A stretch of DNA of 64,000 bases from Paracoccus sp. (in: a-proteobacteria) (GCF_030538755.1 NZ_JAUNTJ010000003.1:62001-126000); one strand, 5' to 3'; numbered from the stretch's first letter, positions 8,660 to 17,964 are shown. Program-made: numbers and translations. The notes: generated by a model not told the origin, from the letters alone.

Positions 8660-9187
8660 TTAGTCACGCGGCTTCAGCAGATCGGCCAGCCCGGCAAAGG
8701 GGCGTTGGCGATCTTCCTGTTCCGGCTGATCCGGTTCGGGGGCCGGGTCCAGCGCGGCGTCACCCGCGCGCGGATACAGCGGCAGGGCCAGCGACAGCGC
8801 CTCGGTCATGGCGGCACCGGCGTCGATATATTGGCCAAGCGGTTCGATGTCTTCGTCGGGAATCTGGGTTTCGGCCTCGTCCGGGGTGGTGGCGTGGGGC
8901 GAATACAGGATGCGCAGATTGTCGCTGATGGCGGTTTCCACGGGTTCCAGCGTGACAACGCAGGGCTGCACCACCCGCGCGTCGATCTGCGCTGTCAGCA
9001 GCCAGGCATCGCTGCCCTCGGGGCGGATGCGGCCGGTCATATGCAGCGCGGGCAGGCCCAGCAGGCCCAGTTCCTGCGCGATGGCGGCGCGCTGATCGGC
9101 ATCGGGGCGCAGGTCGAAATCGGTATTGCCGCGCGGGTTCAGATGCGCCACCCGCAGCCGGTGGGAAAAAAACGTCGGGTCTGACAT
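8660..9187 (-). CDS. DUF177 (YceD-like) protein
   Basis: 175-residue protein of the DUF177 family, which is almost always encoded just upstream of rpmF. In plants and E. coli the family has been linked to 23S rRNA accumulation. The family pattern is visible: an N-terminal strand-rich part, LLGLPALHMTGRIRP, then an AQIDARVVQPCVVTLEPVE segment, which corresponds to the usual vCvVTLEPV motif, then an acidic middle and a C-terminal RPFAGLADLLK box. The ATG at 9187 was chosen because homology begins there; the open frame continues much further upstream as antisense to fhs. First gene of the minus-strand DUF177-rpmF-plsX-fabH unit, and divergent from the BamE-like gene. Confidence 0.85.
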   Translation of the reverse strand: MSDPTFFSHRLRVAHLNPRGNTDFDLRPDADQRAAIAQELGLLGLPALHMTGRIRPEGSDAWLLTAQIDARVVQPCVVTLEPVETAISDNLRILYSPHATTPDEAETQIPDEDIEPLGQYIDAGAAMTEALSLALPLYPRAGDAALDPAPEPDQPEQEDRQRPFAGLADLLKPRD

Positions 9188-9292
9188 GCGATGGCCTTTC
9201 TGCGCAGCGGATCGAATTTCTTGAGCGCGGATGACGAGTTTGCTAAGCGGGGCGGGCGGCGTCAACCGTCGCAGGTAAGGGACGGAAAAAGA

Positions 9293-9739
9293 ATGGCGAC
9301 CTTTCGGCAGGTTCTGATCGTTGCGCTGCTGGCCTTGGCGGCCTGCGCGCCGGTTTATCGCAACCACGGCTATGTGCCCCCGCCCGAGGATCTTGAACAG
9401 GTCGTCGTGGGGCAGACCACGCAGGATATGCTGGATGCCACCATCGGGCGCCCCTCGGCGCAGGGGCTTCTGACCGGCTCGGGCTGGTATTACGTCGGGT
9501 CGCGCTGGCGCGATTTCGGCCCCACCCCCCCGCGCGAGGTAGATCGGCAGGTCGTTGCCATCAGCTTTGCCCCCAATGGCGTGGTGACGAATGTCGAACG
9601 CTTTGGGCTGGAACGCGGGCGCGTGGTGGTTCTGTCGCGCCGCGTGACCGAGGGCAGCATCACTCCGGTGTCGTTCATCGGTCAGTTGCTGGGCAATGTC
9701 GGCAACTTCCAGGCCAGCGATCTGCTGCGCGACGAATAA
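9293..9739 (+). CDS. bamE: BamE/SmpA-like outer membrane assembly lipoprotein
   Basis: 148-residue lipoprotein. The signal peptide ends in a lipobox (LALAAC, cysteine near residue 17), which predicts lipidation and outer-membrane sorting. The mature part contains the SmpA/OmlA pattern: VVVGQTTQDML (loop and helix 1), TGSGWYYVGSRW and a DRQVVAISFAPNGVVTNV strand pair. In the family this protein supports the BAM complex that inserts beta-barrels. ATG at 9293 was chosen for the signal peptide and the preceding purine-rich AAAAAGA; an open frame extends upstream to 9191 without a plausible leader. Divergent from DUF177, which is common in Rhodobacteraceae. Confidence 0.88.
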   Translation: MATFRQVLIVALLALAACAPVYRNHGYVPPPEDLEQVVVGQTTQDMLDATIGRPSAQGLLTGSGWYYVGSRWRDFGPTPPREVDRQVVAISFAPNGVVTNVERFGLERGRVVVLSRRVTEGSITPVSFIGQLLGNVGNFQASDLLRDE

Positions 9740-9765
9740 GCCAGATCGGGTGTCGCCTCGCCGCG

Positions 9766-9816
9766 CACCCGGTGCTATCCCTTGGGAAAACGGCGCAAAT
9801 CGCGCCGCCAACCGGG
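9766..9816 (+). promoter_or_regulatory. Structured 5' leader before fhs
   Basis: The 87 bases between the BamE-like gene and fhs can fold into a closed junction. Outer stem: CCCGGT (9768-9773) with ACCGGG (9811-9816). Inner hairpins: TCC/GGA (9778-9787) and CGGCGC with GCGCCG (9791-9796 / 9802-9807). The outer 3' arm abuts the purine-rich GAGAGAGG ribosome site. It may be a cis-regulatory RNA; I could not match it to a named riboswitch. Confidence 0.35.
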
Positions 9817-9826
9817 AGAGAGGCTT

Positions 9827-11494
9827 ATGCAGACCGACATCGAAATCGCCCGCGCGGCGGTCAAGCGTCCGATTGGCCAGATTGCCGCCCGGCTGGGTCT
9901 GGGGCCGGATCAGTTCCTGCCCTATGGCCATGACAAGGCCAAGATCACCCATGACGCGCTGACCGCGCTGCCCGATCATCAGGGGCGGCTGATTCTGGTC
10001 ACGGCGATCAACCCCACCCCCGCGGGCGAGGGCAAGACCACCACCACCGTCGGTCTTGGCGATGCGCTGAACCGCATCGGCAAGCGCGCCACCATCTGCA
10101 TCCGCGAGGCCAGCCTTGGCCCGAACTTCGGCATGAAGGGCGGTGCGGCGGGTGGCGGCATGGCGCAGATCGTCCCGATGGAGGACATGAATCTGCACTT
10201 CACCGGCGATTTTCACGCCATCACCAGCGCCCATAACCTGCTGTCGGCGATGATCGACAACCACATCTATTGGGGCAACACGCTGGACATCGACACGCGC
10301 CGGATCACATGGCGGCGGGTGGTGGATATGAACGATCGCGTGCTGCGTGACATTGCCGTGGGGCTTGGCGACGTTTCGAACGGCTTTGCCCGGCAGACCG
10401 GCTTTGACATTACCGTGGCGTCCGAAGTGATGGCGATTCTGTGTCTGGCCTCTGATCTGGCCGATTTGCAGGCGCGTCTGGGGCAGGTCGTCATCGGCTA
10501 TACCCGCGACCGCGCGCCGGTGACGGCCCGCGACCTTGGGGCCGATGGCGCGATGACGGTGCTGCTGCGCGATGCGTTGCAACCCAATCTGGTGCAGACG
10601 CTGGAAAACAACCCGGCCTTTGTTCACGGCGGGCCGTTCGCCAATATCGCCCATGGCTGCAACTCGGTCATCGCCACCCGCGCCGCGCTGCGCCTGTCGG
10701 ATTATGTCGTGACCGAGGCCGGATTCGGCGCCGATCTGGGCGCGCAAAAGTTTCTGGACATCAAATGCCGCAAGGCCGGGCTGACGCCCTCGGCCGTGGT
10801 TCTGGTGGCGACGGTGCGGGCGCTGAAAATGAACGGAGGCGTGGCGCGCGCCGATCTGGGCGCGGAAAACGTGGCGGCGGTGCGGGATGGCTGCGCCAAT
10901 CTGGGGCGGCATATCGAAAACATGCAGGGCTATGGCCTGCCGGTGGTGGTGGCGATCAACCATTTCACCGCCGACACCGATGCCGAAATCGCCGCCGTGC
11001 AGGAATATTGCGCCGCGCTTGGGGTGCAGGCGGTGGTGTCACGCCACTGGGCCGAAGGCGGTGTCGGGGCCGAGGATCTGGCCCGCGCCGTCATCGCCGC
11101 CGCTGACAGTGATGCGGCGGATTTCCGGCTGCTTTATTCCGACGAGATGCCGCTGTGGGACAAGATCGAAACCATCGCCACCCGCATCTATCGCGCCGCC
11201 CGGATCGAGGCCGCGCCGGGCGTTCAGGCGCAGTTGCAGGCGTGGGAACAGGCAGGCCATGGCCAGTTGCCGGTCTGCATCGCCAAGACGCAATATTCCT
11301 TCAGCGCCGATCCCGACCTGCGCGGCGCGCCGGTTGGCCACACCATCCCCGTGCGCGAGGTGCGGCTGTCTGCCGGGGCCGGCTTTATCGTCGCCATCTG
11401 CGGCCAGATCATGACCATGCCCGGCCTGCCGCGCGTGCCTGCCGCCGAATCAATCCGGCTGAACGATCTGGGGCTGGTCGAGGGGCTGTTCTAG
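9827..11494 (+). CDS. fhs: Formate-tetrahydrofolate ligase
   Basis: ATP-dependent ligation of formate to tetrahydrofolate giving 10-formyl-THF, feeding one-carbon metabolism in the cytosol. 555 residues, the usual length. The nucleotide-binding loop [10 protein letters not shown] is at about residues 64-73. The family signatures [30 protein letters not shown] and [16 protein letters not shown] are all present. The start ATG at 9827 follows GAGAGAGGCTT. The 3' end overlaps the convergent LysR gene by 45 bases. A deformylase gene (purU) with the opposing activity lies about 5.5 kb downstream, so this region holds both entry to and drainage of the 10-formyl-THF pool. Confidence 0.97.
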   Translation: MQTDIEIARAAVKRPIGQIAARLGLGPDQFLPYGHDKAKITHDALTALPDHQGRLILVTAINPTPAGEGKTTTTVGLGDALNRIGKRATICIREASLGPNFGMKGGAAGGGMAQIVPMEDMNLHFTGDFHAITSAHNLLSAMIDNHIYWGNTLDIDTRRITWRRVVDMNDRVLRDIAVGLGDVSNGFARQTGFDITVASEVMAILCLASDLADLQARLGQVVIGYTRDRAPVTARDLGADGAMTVLLRDALQPNLVQTLENNPAFVHGGPFANIAHGCNSVIATRAALRLSDYVVTEAGFGADLGAQKFLDIKCRKAGLTPSAVVLVATVRALKMNGGVARADLGAENVAAVRDGCANLGRHIENMQGYGLPVVVAINHFTADTDAEIAAVQEYCAALGVQAVVSRHWAEGGVGAEDLARAVIAAADSDAADFRLLYSDEMPLWDKIETIATRIYRAARIEAAPGVQAQLQAWEQAGHGQLPVCIAKTQYSFSADPDLRGAPVGHTIPVREVRLSAGAGFIVAICGQIMTMPGLPRVPAAESIRLNDLGLVEGLF

Positions 11495-12412
11495 GCCAGG
11501 GTCCTGCCACGGCTTGCCGCCGTCCAGTTCCGCCACCAGATGATCGACAAAGCGGCGCAGCTTGGGCGGCATCGGCTCGACCGGGGGCCAGACGGCGGCA
11601 ATCGGCAGCGTGCGGGCGCTGTAATCGGCCAGCACCGGCACCAGCCGCCCTTGGCGCAGCGGCTGCGCGGCGATAAAGCCGGGCAGCATGGCGATGCCCA
11701 GACCTGCCTCGGCCATGTCGCGCATCGCCTCGCCGTTGTTCAGCGACAGGCGGCTGTGAACCGGGGCCGCGATCATCCGGTCGCCCTGCCGGAACTGCCA
11801 TGTCTGCGCGTTGGGAACATGAGAATAGCCGATGACCTGATGCCGTGACAGATCGGCCGGCATCGCCGGTGTGCCATAAGCGGCCAGATAATCCGGGCTG
11901 GCGCAGGCGATGATCCGATCCTCGCACAGCTTGCGCGCTTTCAGGGCACCGTCGCGGGCCTCGCCGATGCGGATGCCGACATCGAACCCCTCGCGCGGCA
12001 GATCGCGGGCGCGGTCGTCGTAATCGGCGATGATCTCCAGTTCCGGGTTGGCGGCGGCAAAGCGGGCGATGATCGGGCCAAGATACATGGTGCCAAAGCT
12101 CATCGGGGCGGCGATGCGCAGCGTGCCGCGCAAAGGGGCCGCGCCGTCCATGCCCCAGGCGGCGCTTTCCGCCGCAGCCGCCAGTTCCGCCAGCGCGGGC
12201 CGCAGCCGTTCAGCCAGCCGCTGCGCCGCCTCGGTCGGGGTGATGCGGCCCGCATTGCGCCGGAACAGCGCCGCCCCAAGCGCGGCTTCCAGATTGCCGA
12301 TCCGCTTGCTGACCACCGATTTCGCCAGGTTCAGCCGCGCGGCAGCGGCGGTAACGGTGCCATGATCCAGCACGGCCAGAAAGGTTTGCAGGTCGCTCAG
12401 CTCGTATCGCAT
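11450..12412 (-). CDS. LysR-family transcriptional regulator
   Basis: 320-residue LysR regulator. The N-terminal winged helix-turn-helix is clear ([35 protein letters not shown] region, residues about 5-60), followed by a periplasmic-binding-like effector domain. Relatives in the AaeR/CrgA-like branch sense aromatic or electrophilic compounds, but the ligand cannot be read here. Start ATG at 12412 was chosen because [11 protein letters not shown] aligns with LysR N-termini; an upstream extension adds eleven residues. It is divergent from an MhqO-like dioxygenase. The shared 133-base region holds a T-N11-A palindrome that recurs in front of the pirin/fusion pair, so it probably controls that whole island. 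Its 3' end overlaps fhs. Confidence 0.92.
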   Translation of the reverse strand: MRYELSDLQTFLAVLDHGTVTAAAARLNLAKSVVSKRIGNLEAALGAALFRRNAGRITPTEAAQRLAERLRPALAELAAAAESAAWGMDGAAPLRGTLRIAAPMSFGTMYLGPIIARFAAANPELEIIADYDDRARDLPREGFDVGIRIGEARDGALKARKLCEDRIIACASPDYLAAYGTPAMPADLSRHQVIGYSHVPNAQTWQFRQGDRMIAAPVHSRLSLNNGEAMRDMAEAGLGIAMLPGFIAAQPLRQGRLVPVLADYSARTLPIAAVWPPVEPMPPKLRRFVDHLVAELDGGKPWQDPGLEQPLDQPQIVQPD

Positions 12413-12455
12413 GATCGGTGGATAGAACCGATTGCAGCCAGACACAACGCCGCCG

Positions 12456-12470
12456 TTCGCGAAACGCGAA
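12456..12470. promoter_or_regulatory. LysR-type operator between lysR and the MhqO-like gene
   Basis: Perfect palindrome TTCGCG-AAA-CGCGAA with the T-N11-A core expected of LysR boxes. It is flanked by CCGCCG (12450-12455) and CGGCGG (12473-12478), so the dyad can extend to nearly 30 bases. It lies in the divergent region 12413-12545. A 12-of-15 identical copy lies at 15531-15545. Confidence 0.7.
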
Positions 12471-12545
12471 TGCGGCGGTCGGGGCGCGCGGCCTCGTCAC
12501 GGGGGCGGCAGATGCCATATCTGTCCCCAGCGAAAGGAGATCATC

Positions 12546-13475
12546 ATGGATCTGACCGGCATTCACCACCTGACGGCCATCACCGCCGATGCCCCCGCGA
12601 ACAAACGGTTCTATACCGAAACGCTGGGGCTGCGGCTGGTCAAAAAGACCGTCAATCAGGATGACACATCCGCCTATCACCTGTTCTATGCCGACGGGCT
12701 GGCCAGCCCCGGCACGGACCTGACCTTCTTCGACTGGCCGGTGGCGCGCGAACGCCGCGGCACGCATTCGATCAGCCGCACCGGCCTGCGCATCGACGAA
12801 GGCAGCTTTGATTTCTGGGCCGCGCGCCTGCGCGCCGCAGGGGTGCAGCCCGGCAGCACCGATGGCCGCGCCTCGCTGGATTTCGAGGATGGCGAAGGCC
12901 AGCGGTTCCGCTTGACCGCCGATCAGCCCGGCACGGCGAATCCGTGGGATCGCAGCCCGGTGCCCGCGCAGCATCAGATCAGAGGGCTGGGGCCGATCAC
13001 CATATCCGTGCCCGAACTGGCCCCGACCGAGGCGATCCTGACCATCGTGATGAACATGCGCCGCACCCGCGATTACCCCAGCCCCGACGGGCAAGGGCAG
13101 GTGCATGTGTTCGAGATGGGGCAGGGTGGCCCGGCGGCGGAATTGCACGTCGCGGTTCAGCCCGGCCTGCCGATGGCGCGACAGGGCGCGGGCGCGGTGC
13201 ATCACGTCGCCTTTCGCACGCCCGACCCGGTGGGGCTGACCGAATGGACGGAACGGGTGCGCGAATTCCGCATCCCCTCCTCGGGCGAGGTGGAGCGCTA
13301 TTACTTCCGCAGCCTCTATTTCCGCGAACCCGGCGGCAACCTGTTCGAGATCGCAACCGATACCCCCGGCTTTACGGTCGATGAACCGCTGGAAACCCTG
13401 GGCGAGCGTCTGTCTCTGCCACCCTTCCTTGAGCCGCGCCGCGATCAGATCGAGACCAACCTGAAACCACTGTAA
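12546..13475 (+). CDS. VOC-family ring-cleaving dioxygenase (MhqO/MhqA type)
   Basis: 309-residue protein of the vicinal-oxygen-chelate superfamily. It begins with [15 protein letters not shown], a start typical of the MhqA/MhqO group, which in Bacillus is induced by catechol and hydroquinone and is thought to open such rings with Fe2+ and O2. There are two VOC modules (about residues 4-125 and 147-280). The likely metal ligands are His8, His220 (VHHVAF) and Glu268 (NLFEIATD). The conserved [14 protein letters not shown] segment follows. Start chosen after AAAGGAG at 12534-12540. Divergent from the LysR gene and followed by an intrinsic terminator, so it is a single-gene unit. The substrate is not proven; a glyoxalase I role is less likely given this motif set. 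Confidence 0.85.
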   Translation: MDLTGIHHLTAITADAPANKRFYTETLGLRLVKKTVNQDDTSAYHLFYADGLASPGTDLTFFDWPVARERRGTHSISRTGLRIDEGSFDFWAARLRAAGVQPGSTDGRASLDFEDGEGQRFRLTADQPGTANPWDRSPVPAQHQIRGLGPITISVPELAPTEAILTIVMNMRRTRDYPSPDGQGQVHVFEMGQGGPAAELHVAVQPGLPMARQGAGAVHHVAFRTPDPVGLTEWTERVREFRIPSSGEVERYYFRSLYFREPGGNLFEIATDTPGFTVDEPLETLGERLSLPPFLEPRRDQIETNLKPL

Positions 13476-13491
13476 CACCGCAAACAAAGAA

Positions 13492-13521
13492 CAAGGCCGC
13501 CCCAGTCTCCGGGCGGCCTTG
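13492..13521 (+). terminator. Intrinsic terminator after the MhqO-like gene
   Basis: 11-bp perfect stem: CAAGGCCGCCC (13492-13502) with GGGCGGCCTTG (13511-13521), loop of eight bases. The sequence after it, CTGCTTCCTGTTTG, is T-rich and belongs to a dispersed repeat. Confidence 0.75.
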
Positions 13522-13523
13522 CT

Positions 13524-13557
13524 GCTTCCTGTTTGTGGTAAATACGCATCTTGGGGC
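13524..13557 (+). repeat. Dispersed repeat family A, copy 1
   Basis: 34 bases built from GCTTCCTGTTTG, a variable 3-4 bases, AAATACGCATCTT and a GGGGC end. Near-identical copies lie at 31849-31881 and, reversed, at 57647-57680. This copy starts two bases after the terminator stem of the MhqO-like gene. Confidence 0.7.
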
Positions 13558-13569
13558 GCGACCGGCGAT

Positions 13570-13790
13570 CCCCAAAACCGCGCCGGGTCATCAACCGCCA
13601 CCCTCGGCCCACGCCACCGACGCCGCCCGGTCCAAAGTCGCGCACCCATTCCCCATACGCCTGATCCAGCACATTTTTCAGCGCCCCGATAAGCGAGTGG
13701 TCCTATTCCGACACCACAAACATATGGCCATCGAATTTACCGATTTTTGCGCCAGGCCGGATGCGCCTCACCAAGGAAGGGCAGGTTGAA
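13570..13790 (-). pseudogene. Remnant of an NAD(P)H-dependent FMN (quinone) reductase
   Basis: On the minus strand, the frame passing 13790 to 13706 encodes GKFDGHMFVVSE and reaches a TAG stop (13705-13703). The same frame then continues with DHSLIGALKNVLDQAYGEW and a glycine-rich GPGGVGGVG. This matches the flavin-binding core of NADPH-dependent FMN reductases, whose usual pattern is DGFVFVTPEYNHSIPGALKNALDW, with the stop exactly where the Tyr codon (TAT/TAC) belongs. The rest degrades into unrelated frames on both sides, and no start is visible. It is therefore a nonsense-interrupted fragment, not a gene. Its position between two electrophile-type genes suggests the island once carried a flavin quinone reductase too. 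Boundaries are approximate. Confidence 0.65.
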
Positions 13791-13874
13791 CTGGCGCGGC
13801 TCTCTCGGCAAAGCGCGCCTTGCGGGGTGATCCGATGATGATGGTGATGCGCGGTTCCCCTTGTGACGATACGC

Positions 13875-13912
13875 AAAAGCCCGCGCGTTCGCGGCAAAAC
13901 GAACGCGCGGGC
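13875..13912 (-). terminator. Intrinsic terminator after the dioxygenase-hydrolase fusion gene
   Basis: 13-bp perfect stem: arms 13879-13891 and 13900-13912, loop CGGCAAAA, followed on the minus strand by TTTT (13878-13875). It sits 20 bases past the stop of the minus-strand fusion gene. Confidence 0.85.
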
Positions 13913-13931
13913 CATGTCGTCCCGGATCGGG

Positions 13932-15455
13932 TCAGGAATGTTGCGCCAGCCAGTCCCGCGCGGCATCCAGATCGCCCGGCGACAGGTTGTGCCCGCCGGG
14001 CAGGCTGTGCGCCGTCAGCGCCACCCCGGCTCCGGTCAGGCTGCGTTCCAGCGGTGGTGCCAGATGCGCGAACGGATCGCCCGCGCCCGACAGCAGCAGC
14101 GCAGCGGCCCCTTGCAGATCGGCCTGCGGCGGCTGCTCCAGCACCTCGATCCCGCGCAGCAGGATCGCGCGCCGGGCCAGCCCCGGATGCAGCCGCATCG
14201 CCGCGCCCAGCAGGTTGGCGCCGTTGGAATAGCCCAGCCACACCGCCTGCGCCGGGTCGATACCATAGGCGCGCGGCAGTTCAGCGGCGAAACCGGCCAG
14301 GGCCGCCGCCTCGGCCATGATGTCGGCCTGATCGTAGGTCACGGCGTCAAAGCGGCGGAACCAGCGGTTGATGCCTTCCTCGGTTGAACGGCCACGCAGC
14401 CCCAGCAGGGTCGCGCGCGGCGCGATCCGGGCGGCCAGCGGCATCAGGTCGGCTTCCGATCCGCCGGTGCCATGCAGCAGCACCATCACCTGCCCGTCGG
14501 GGTCATCGGGCTGGTGAAAGCGGTGGATAAAGGGCAGGTCGCGCATGGGTCTCCTTTCCGCGCCCGGCAGGGCGAATTGCGGCAGCATCACCCGCAGATC
14601 GTCGGCGCGATGCTGATCGTGGGGTGGCATGAACAGACGGCTGCCCAAGTTTTCGGCAGGCTCGTCCACGGTAAAGCCGGGGCCATCGGTGGCGTATTCC
14701 GTCAGGATGCCCGCCGGATCGCGCGCATAGAGCGACAGGAAATAGCGCCGGTCATGCACGCTGGTCGTCGCCGCAGGGCCAAGTGTCTGCCGCATCTGCC
14801 GCACCGCATCGCCATCGCTGGCCCGAAAGGCCACATGGTCGATGATGCCGGTGCCGGGAATGCCGGGGAAATAGCCCGCGGCATCGCGCAGATCGACGGC
14901 ATCCGTCGCCGACAGCATCCGCCGCACCGCCCCCTGAGCCTGCGCAAAGCGATAGCCGAACCGCGCGATGAACGCCTCGGTCGCCTGCGGCTGATCGGTC
15001 AGCAGCGTGACCCCGCGCAGCCGCGTCGGCGCCATCGGATCGGGCAGCGGCACGGCGGCGGGCAGATCGGCCCCCACCAGCTTGACGATGATGCCGTCCG
15101 GGTCTTTCAGACGCAGCACGGTTTCGCCAAACTCGCGCATGGGGCCAGTGACTGCCACCCCGGCCGCCATGGCGCGGGTCAGCCAGTCGCCGATGCGATC
15201 CGCCGGCACGGCCAGCGCGATCTCGGCCACCTGACCCAGGCCGGTGCGGCCCGGCGCGCCATCCTCCCACACCAGAAAGCTGAGCAGCGATCCGGGCGAG
15301 CCAAGCGCATCGCCATAGAACAGATGCAGCTGTTCCGCATCCTCGAACCCGCCGGTGCGCTTGACCAGCCGCAGGCCCAGAAAGCCCGCATAGAAATCGA
15401 CATTGGCCTGCACGCGGCGGGTGATGGCAGTGACGTGATGGATGCCGGTGGTCAT
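13932..15455 (-). CDS. Fusion of MhqO-like VOC dioxygenase and MhqD-like alpha/beta hydrolase
   Basis: 507 residues with two enzymes in one chain. Residues about 1-285 form a VOC ring-cleaving dioxygenase with candidate metal ligands His7, His207 (IDHVAF) and Glu253 (LTEYATD), and the [13 protein letters not shown] motif shared with the neighbouring MhqO-like protein. After a linker of about 25 residues, residues about 308-507 form a carboxylesterase/phospholipase-type hydrolase: LLHGTGGSEADL (oxyanion region), LRGRSTEEGINRWFRRF, nucleophile Ser410 in GYSNGAN, Asp460 (SGAGDPF) and His489 (PGGHN). In Bacillus these activities are separate (MhqO/E/A and MhqD). Start at 15455 follows a GGGGGCC ribosome site. 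Divergent from pirin across a LysR-type palindrome. A coupled ring opening and hydrolysis is inferred. Confidence 0.85.
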   Translation of the reverse strand: MTTGIHHVTAITRRVQANVDFYAGFLGLRLVKRTGGFEDAEQLHLFYGDALGSPGSLLSFLVWEDGAPGRTGLGQVAEIALAVPADRIGDWLTRAMAAGVAVTGPMREFGETVLRLKDPDGIIVKLVGADLPAAVPLPDPMAPTRLRGVTLLTDQPQATEAFIARFGYRFAQAQGAVRRMLSATDAVDLRDAAGYFPGIPGTGIIDHVAFRASDGDAVRQMRQTLGPAATTSVHDRRYFLSLYARDPAGILTEYATDGPGFTVDEPAENLGSRLFMPPHDQHRADDLRVMLPQFALPGAERRPMRDLPFIHRFHQPDDPDGQVMVLLHGTGGSEADLMPLAARIAPRATLLGLRGRSTEEGINRWFRRFDAVTYDQADIMAEAAALAGFAAELPRAYGIDPAQAVWLGYSNGANLLGAAMRLHPGLARRAILLRGIEVLEQPPQADLQGAAALLLSGAGDPFAHLAPPLERSLTGAGVALTAHSLPGGHNLSPGDLDAARDWLAQHS

Positions 15456-15530
15456 GGTGGCCCCCTTTCTGTTGCCCCTCATATGGCATCGCCACGCCAC
15501 CGGCCCACAGCGCCGCGCGCTGACGCCGTG

Positions 15531-15545
15531 TTCGCGATTGGCGAA
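15531..15545. promoter_or_regulatory. LysR-type operator between the fusion gene and pirin
   Basis: TTCGCGATTGGCGAA is an imperfect palindrome with the same T-N11-A frame as the box at 12456-12470 (12 of 15 bases identical). It lies in the 157-base divergent region 15456-15612, so one site could control both flanking genes. Confidence 0.65.
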
Positions 15546-15612
15546 CGCATCCGGCCTTGGCAGCGCAGGGTCGTGCGCCCTACATCGAGGGCAACAGACG
15601 AAAGGACATGAC

Positions 15613-16545
15613 ATGAGCTGGAACCCGGCCCTGACCCCCGGCAGCCCCGACGCGGTTCACCCCGAGGCGATCGAAACGCTGGTCATCCCCCGTGCCCGCG
15701 ATCTGGGCGGGTTCGAGGTGCGCCGTGCCTTGCCCGCGCCACAGCGGCAGATGGTCGGCCCCTTCATCTTTTTCGATCAGATGGGTCCGGCGGAATTCCT
15801 GACCGAACAGGGCATCGACGTGCGCCCGCATCCGCATATCGGCCTTGGCACCGTCACGTATCTGTATCGCGGCGTGTTCCAGCATCAGGACAGCACCGGC
15901 GCGGATCAGGTGATCGTGCCCGGCGAGCTGAACTGGATGGTCGCGGGGCGCGGCGTCAGCCATTCCGAACGCTCGCCGCAATCGGCGCGCAAGGCCCCGC
16001 ACAAGCTGTTCGGCATCCAGACATGGATCGCCCTTCCCGAATCGGCCGAGGATCGCGACCCGTTCTTTGAACACCACAGCGCGGATGCCTTGCCGCTGAT
16101 ACAGGCGCAGGGCGTTTCCGCGCGGCTGATCCTTGGCAATGCTTACGGCGAAACCGCCCCCGCCACCCTGTTCAGCGAGGCGTTCTATCTGGACGTGACG
16201 CTGGCCGCCAACGCCCGCTTTCCGCTGCCCGACGATCACGAGGATCGCGGCCTTTATGTGACCGAAGGCAGTATCACCGTGGCCGGACAGGATTTCGCCG
16301 CCGGTCAGATGGTGGTGTTCCGCCCCGGCGATGCGATCACGGTGGCCGCCGGTCCTGCGGGCGCGCGGCTGATGGCGCTTGGCGGGGCGACGCTGAACGG
16401 GCCGCGCCATATCTGGTGGAACTTTGTCGCCTCGTCAAAGGAACGGATCGACCACGCGAAAGAGGAATGGCGCGCCGGGCGTTGGGGGCAGGGGCTGTTC
16501 GACCTGCCGCAGAACGACCGCGACGAATTCATCCCGCTTCCCTGA
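15613..16545 (+). CDS. Pirin family protein (bicupin)
   Basis: 310-residue bicupin. The metal-binding motif of the first cupin is visible as HPHIGLGTVTYL with a following H-Q-D and an E in GELNWM (about residues 77-118), matching the His/His/His/Glu set of pirins. The conserved GVSHSE segment follows. Family members are iron proteins; some (YhhW) degrade quercetin, and others act as redox-responsive regulators. The second cupin lies near residues 195-260. Start ATG chosen at 15613 after GAAAGGAC. It is divergent from the dioxygenase-hydrolase fusion and shares a LysR-type box with the MhqO-like gene, so a role in handling flavonoid, catechol or quinone compounds is inferred rather than shown. 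Confidence 0.88.
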   Translation: MSWNPALTPGSPDAVHPEAIETLVIPRARDLGGFEVRRALPAPQRQMVGPFIFFDQMGPAEFLTEQGIDVRPHPHIGLGTVTYLYRGVFQHQDSTGADQVIVPGELNWMVAGRGVSHSERSPQSARKAPHKLFGIQTWIALPESAEDRDPFFEHHSADALPLIQAQGVSARLILGNAYGETAPATLFSEAFYLDVTLAANARFPLPDDHEDRGLYVTEGSITVAGQDFAAGQMVVFRPGDAITVAAGPAGARLMALGGATLNGPRHIWWNFVASSKERIDHAKEEWRAGRWGQGLFDLPQNDRDEFIPLP

Positions 16546-16587
16546 CCTTTTCTTTGCCCGCCGGATCGCCTATCTGACGGCGCGTAG

Positions 16588-16926
<339 letters not shown>

Positions 16927-16962
16927 AAATCTGACGTCGCCTTTGTGTGCAAAGCTGTCGCA

Positions 16963-16983
16963 GGCGCGGTTCAGGGCCGCGCC
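16963..16983 (+). terminator. Weak hairpin between ferredoxin and purU
   Basis: 7-bp perfect stem, GGCGCGG (16963-16969) with CCGCGCC (16977-16983), and no T-run. It may be a ferredoxin transcript end or part of the purU leader. Confidence 0.3.
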
Positions 16984-17028
16984 GCGTTACGCTAGCGTCC
17001 GGGCATCACTTTTGCGGGAACCCTTCTG

Positions 17029-17913
<885 letters not shown>

Positions 17914-17929
17914 TCCAGCCGCAAAAGGG

Positions 17930-17948
17930 CGGCGGGGCCAACCCGCCG
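17930..17948. terminator. Hairpin between convergent purU and TetR gene 1
   Basis: 7-bp perfect stem CGGCGGG (17930-17936) with CCCGCCG (17942-17948), loop of five bases, in the 51-base convergent gap. No T-run is present on the plus strand, but AAAA at 17923-17926 gives TTTT on the minus strand. Confidence 0.55.
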
Positions 17949-17964
17949 TCCCGCCCGCATCAGG

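Noticed and set aside
9188..10963. Long minus-strand open frame upstream of DUF177, antisense to BamE and fhs
   Set aside because: Composition is low-complexity His/Arg/Gly/Gln-rich, the typical shadow of a GC-rich sense gene. Only the part up to 9187 matches a family.
12546..13475. Glyoxalase I as the identity of the VOC protein
   Set aside because: The two-module length of about 310 residues, GIHHLTAIT start and PGFTVDEP segment fit the MhqO/ring-cleaving group rather than lactoylglutathione lyase.
12413..13649. 479-residue minus-strand frame across the MhqO-like gene
   Set aside because: Antisense to a well-supported dioxygenase with an out-of-family composition; no start context.
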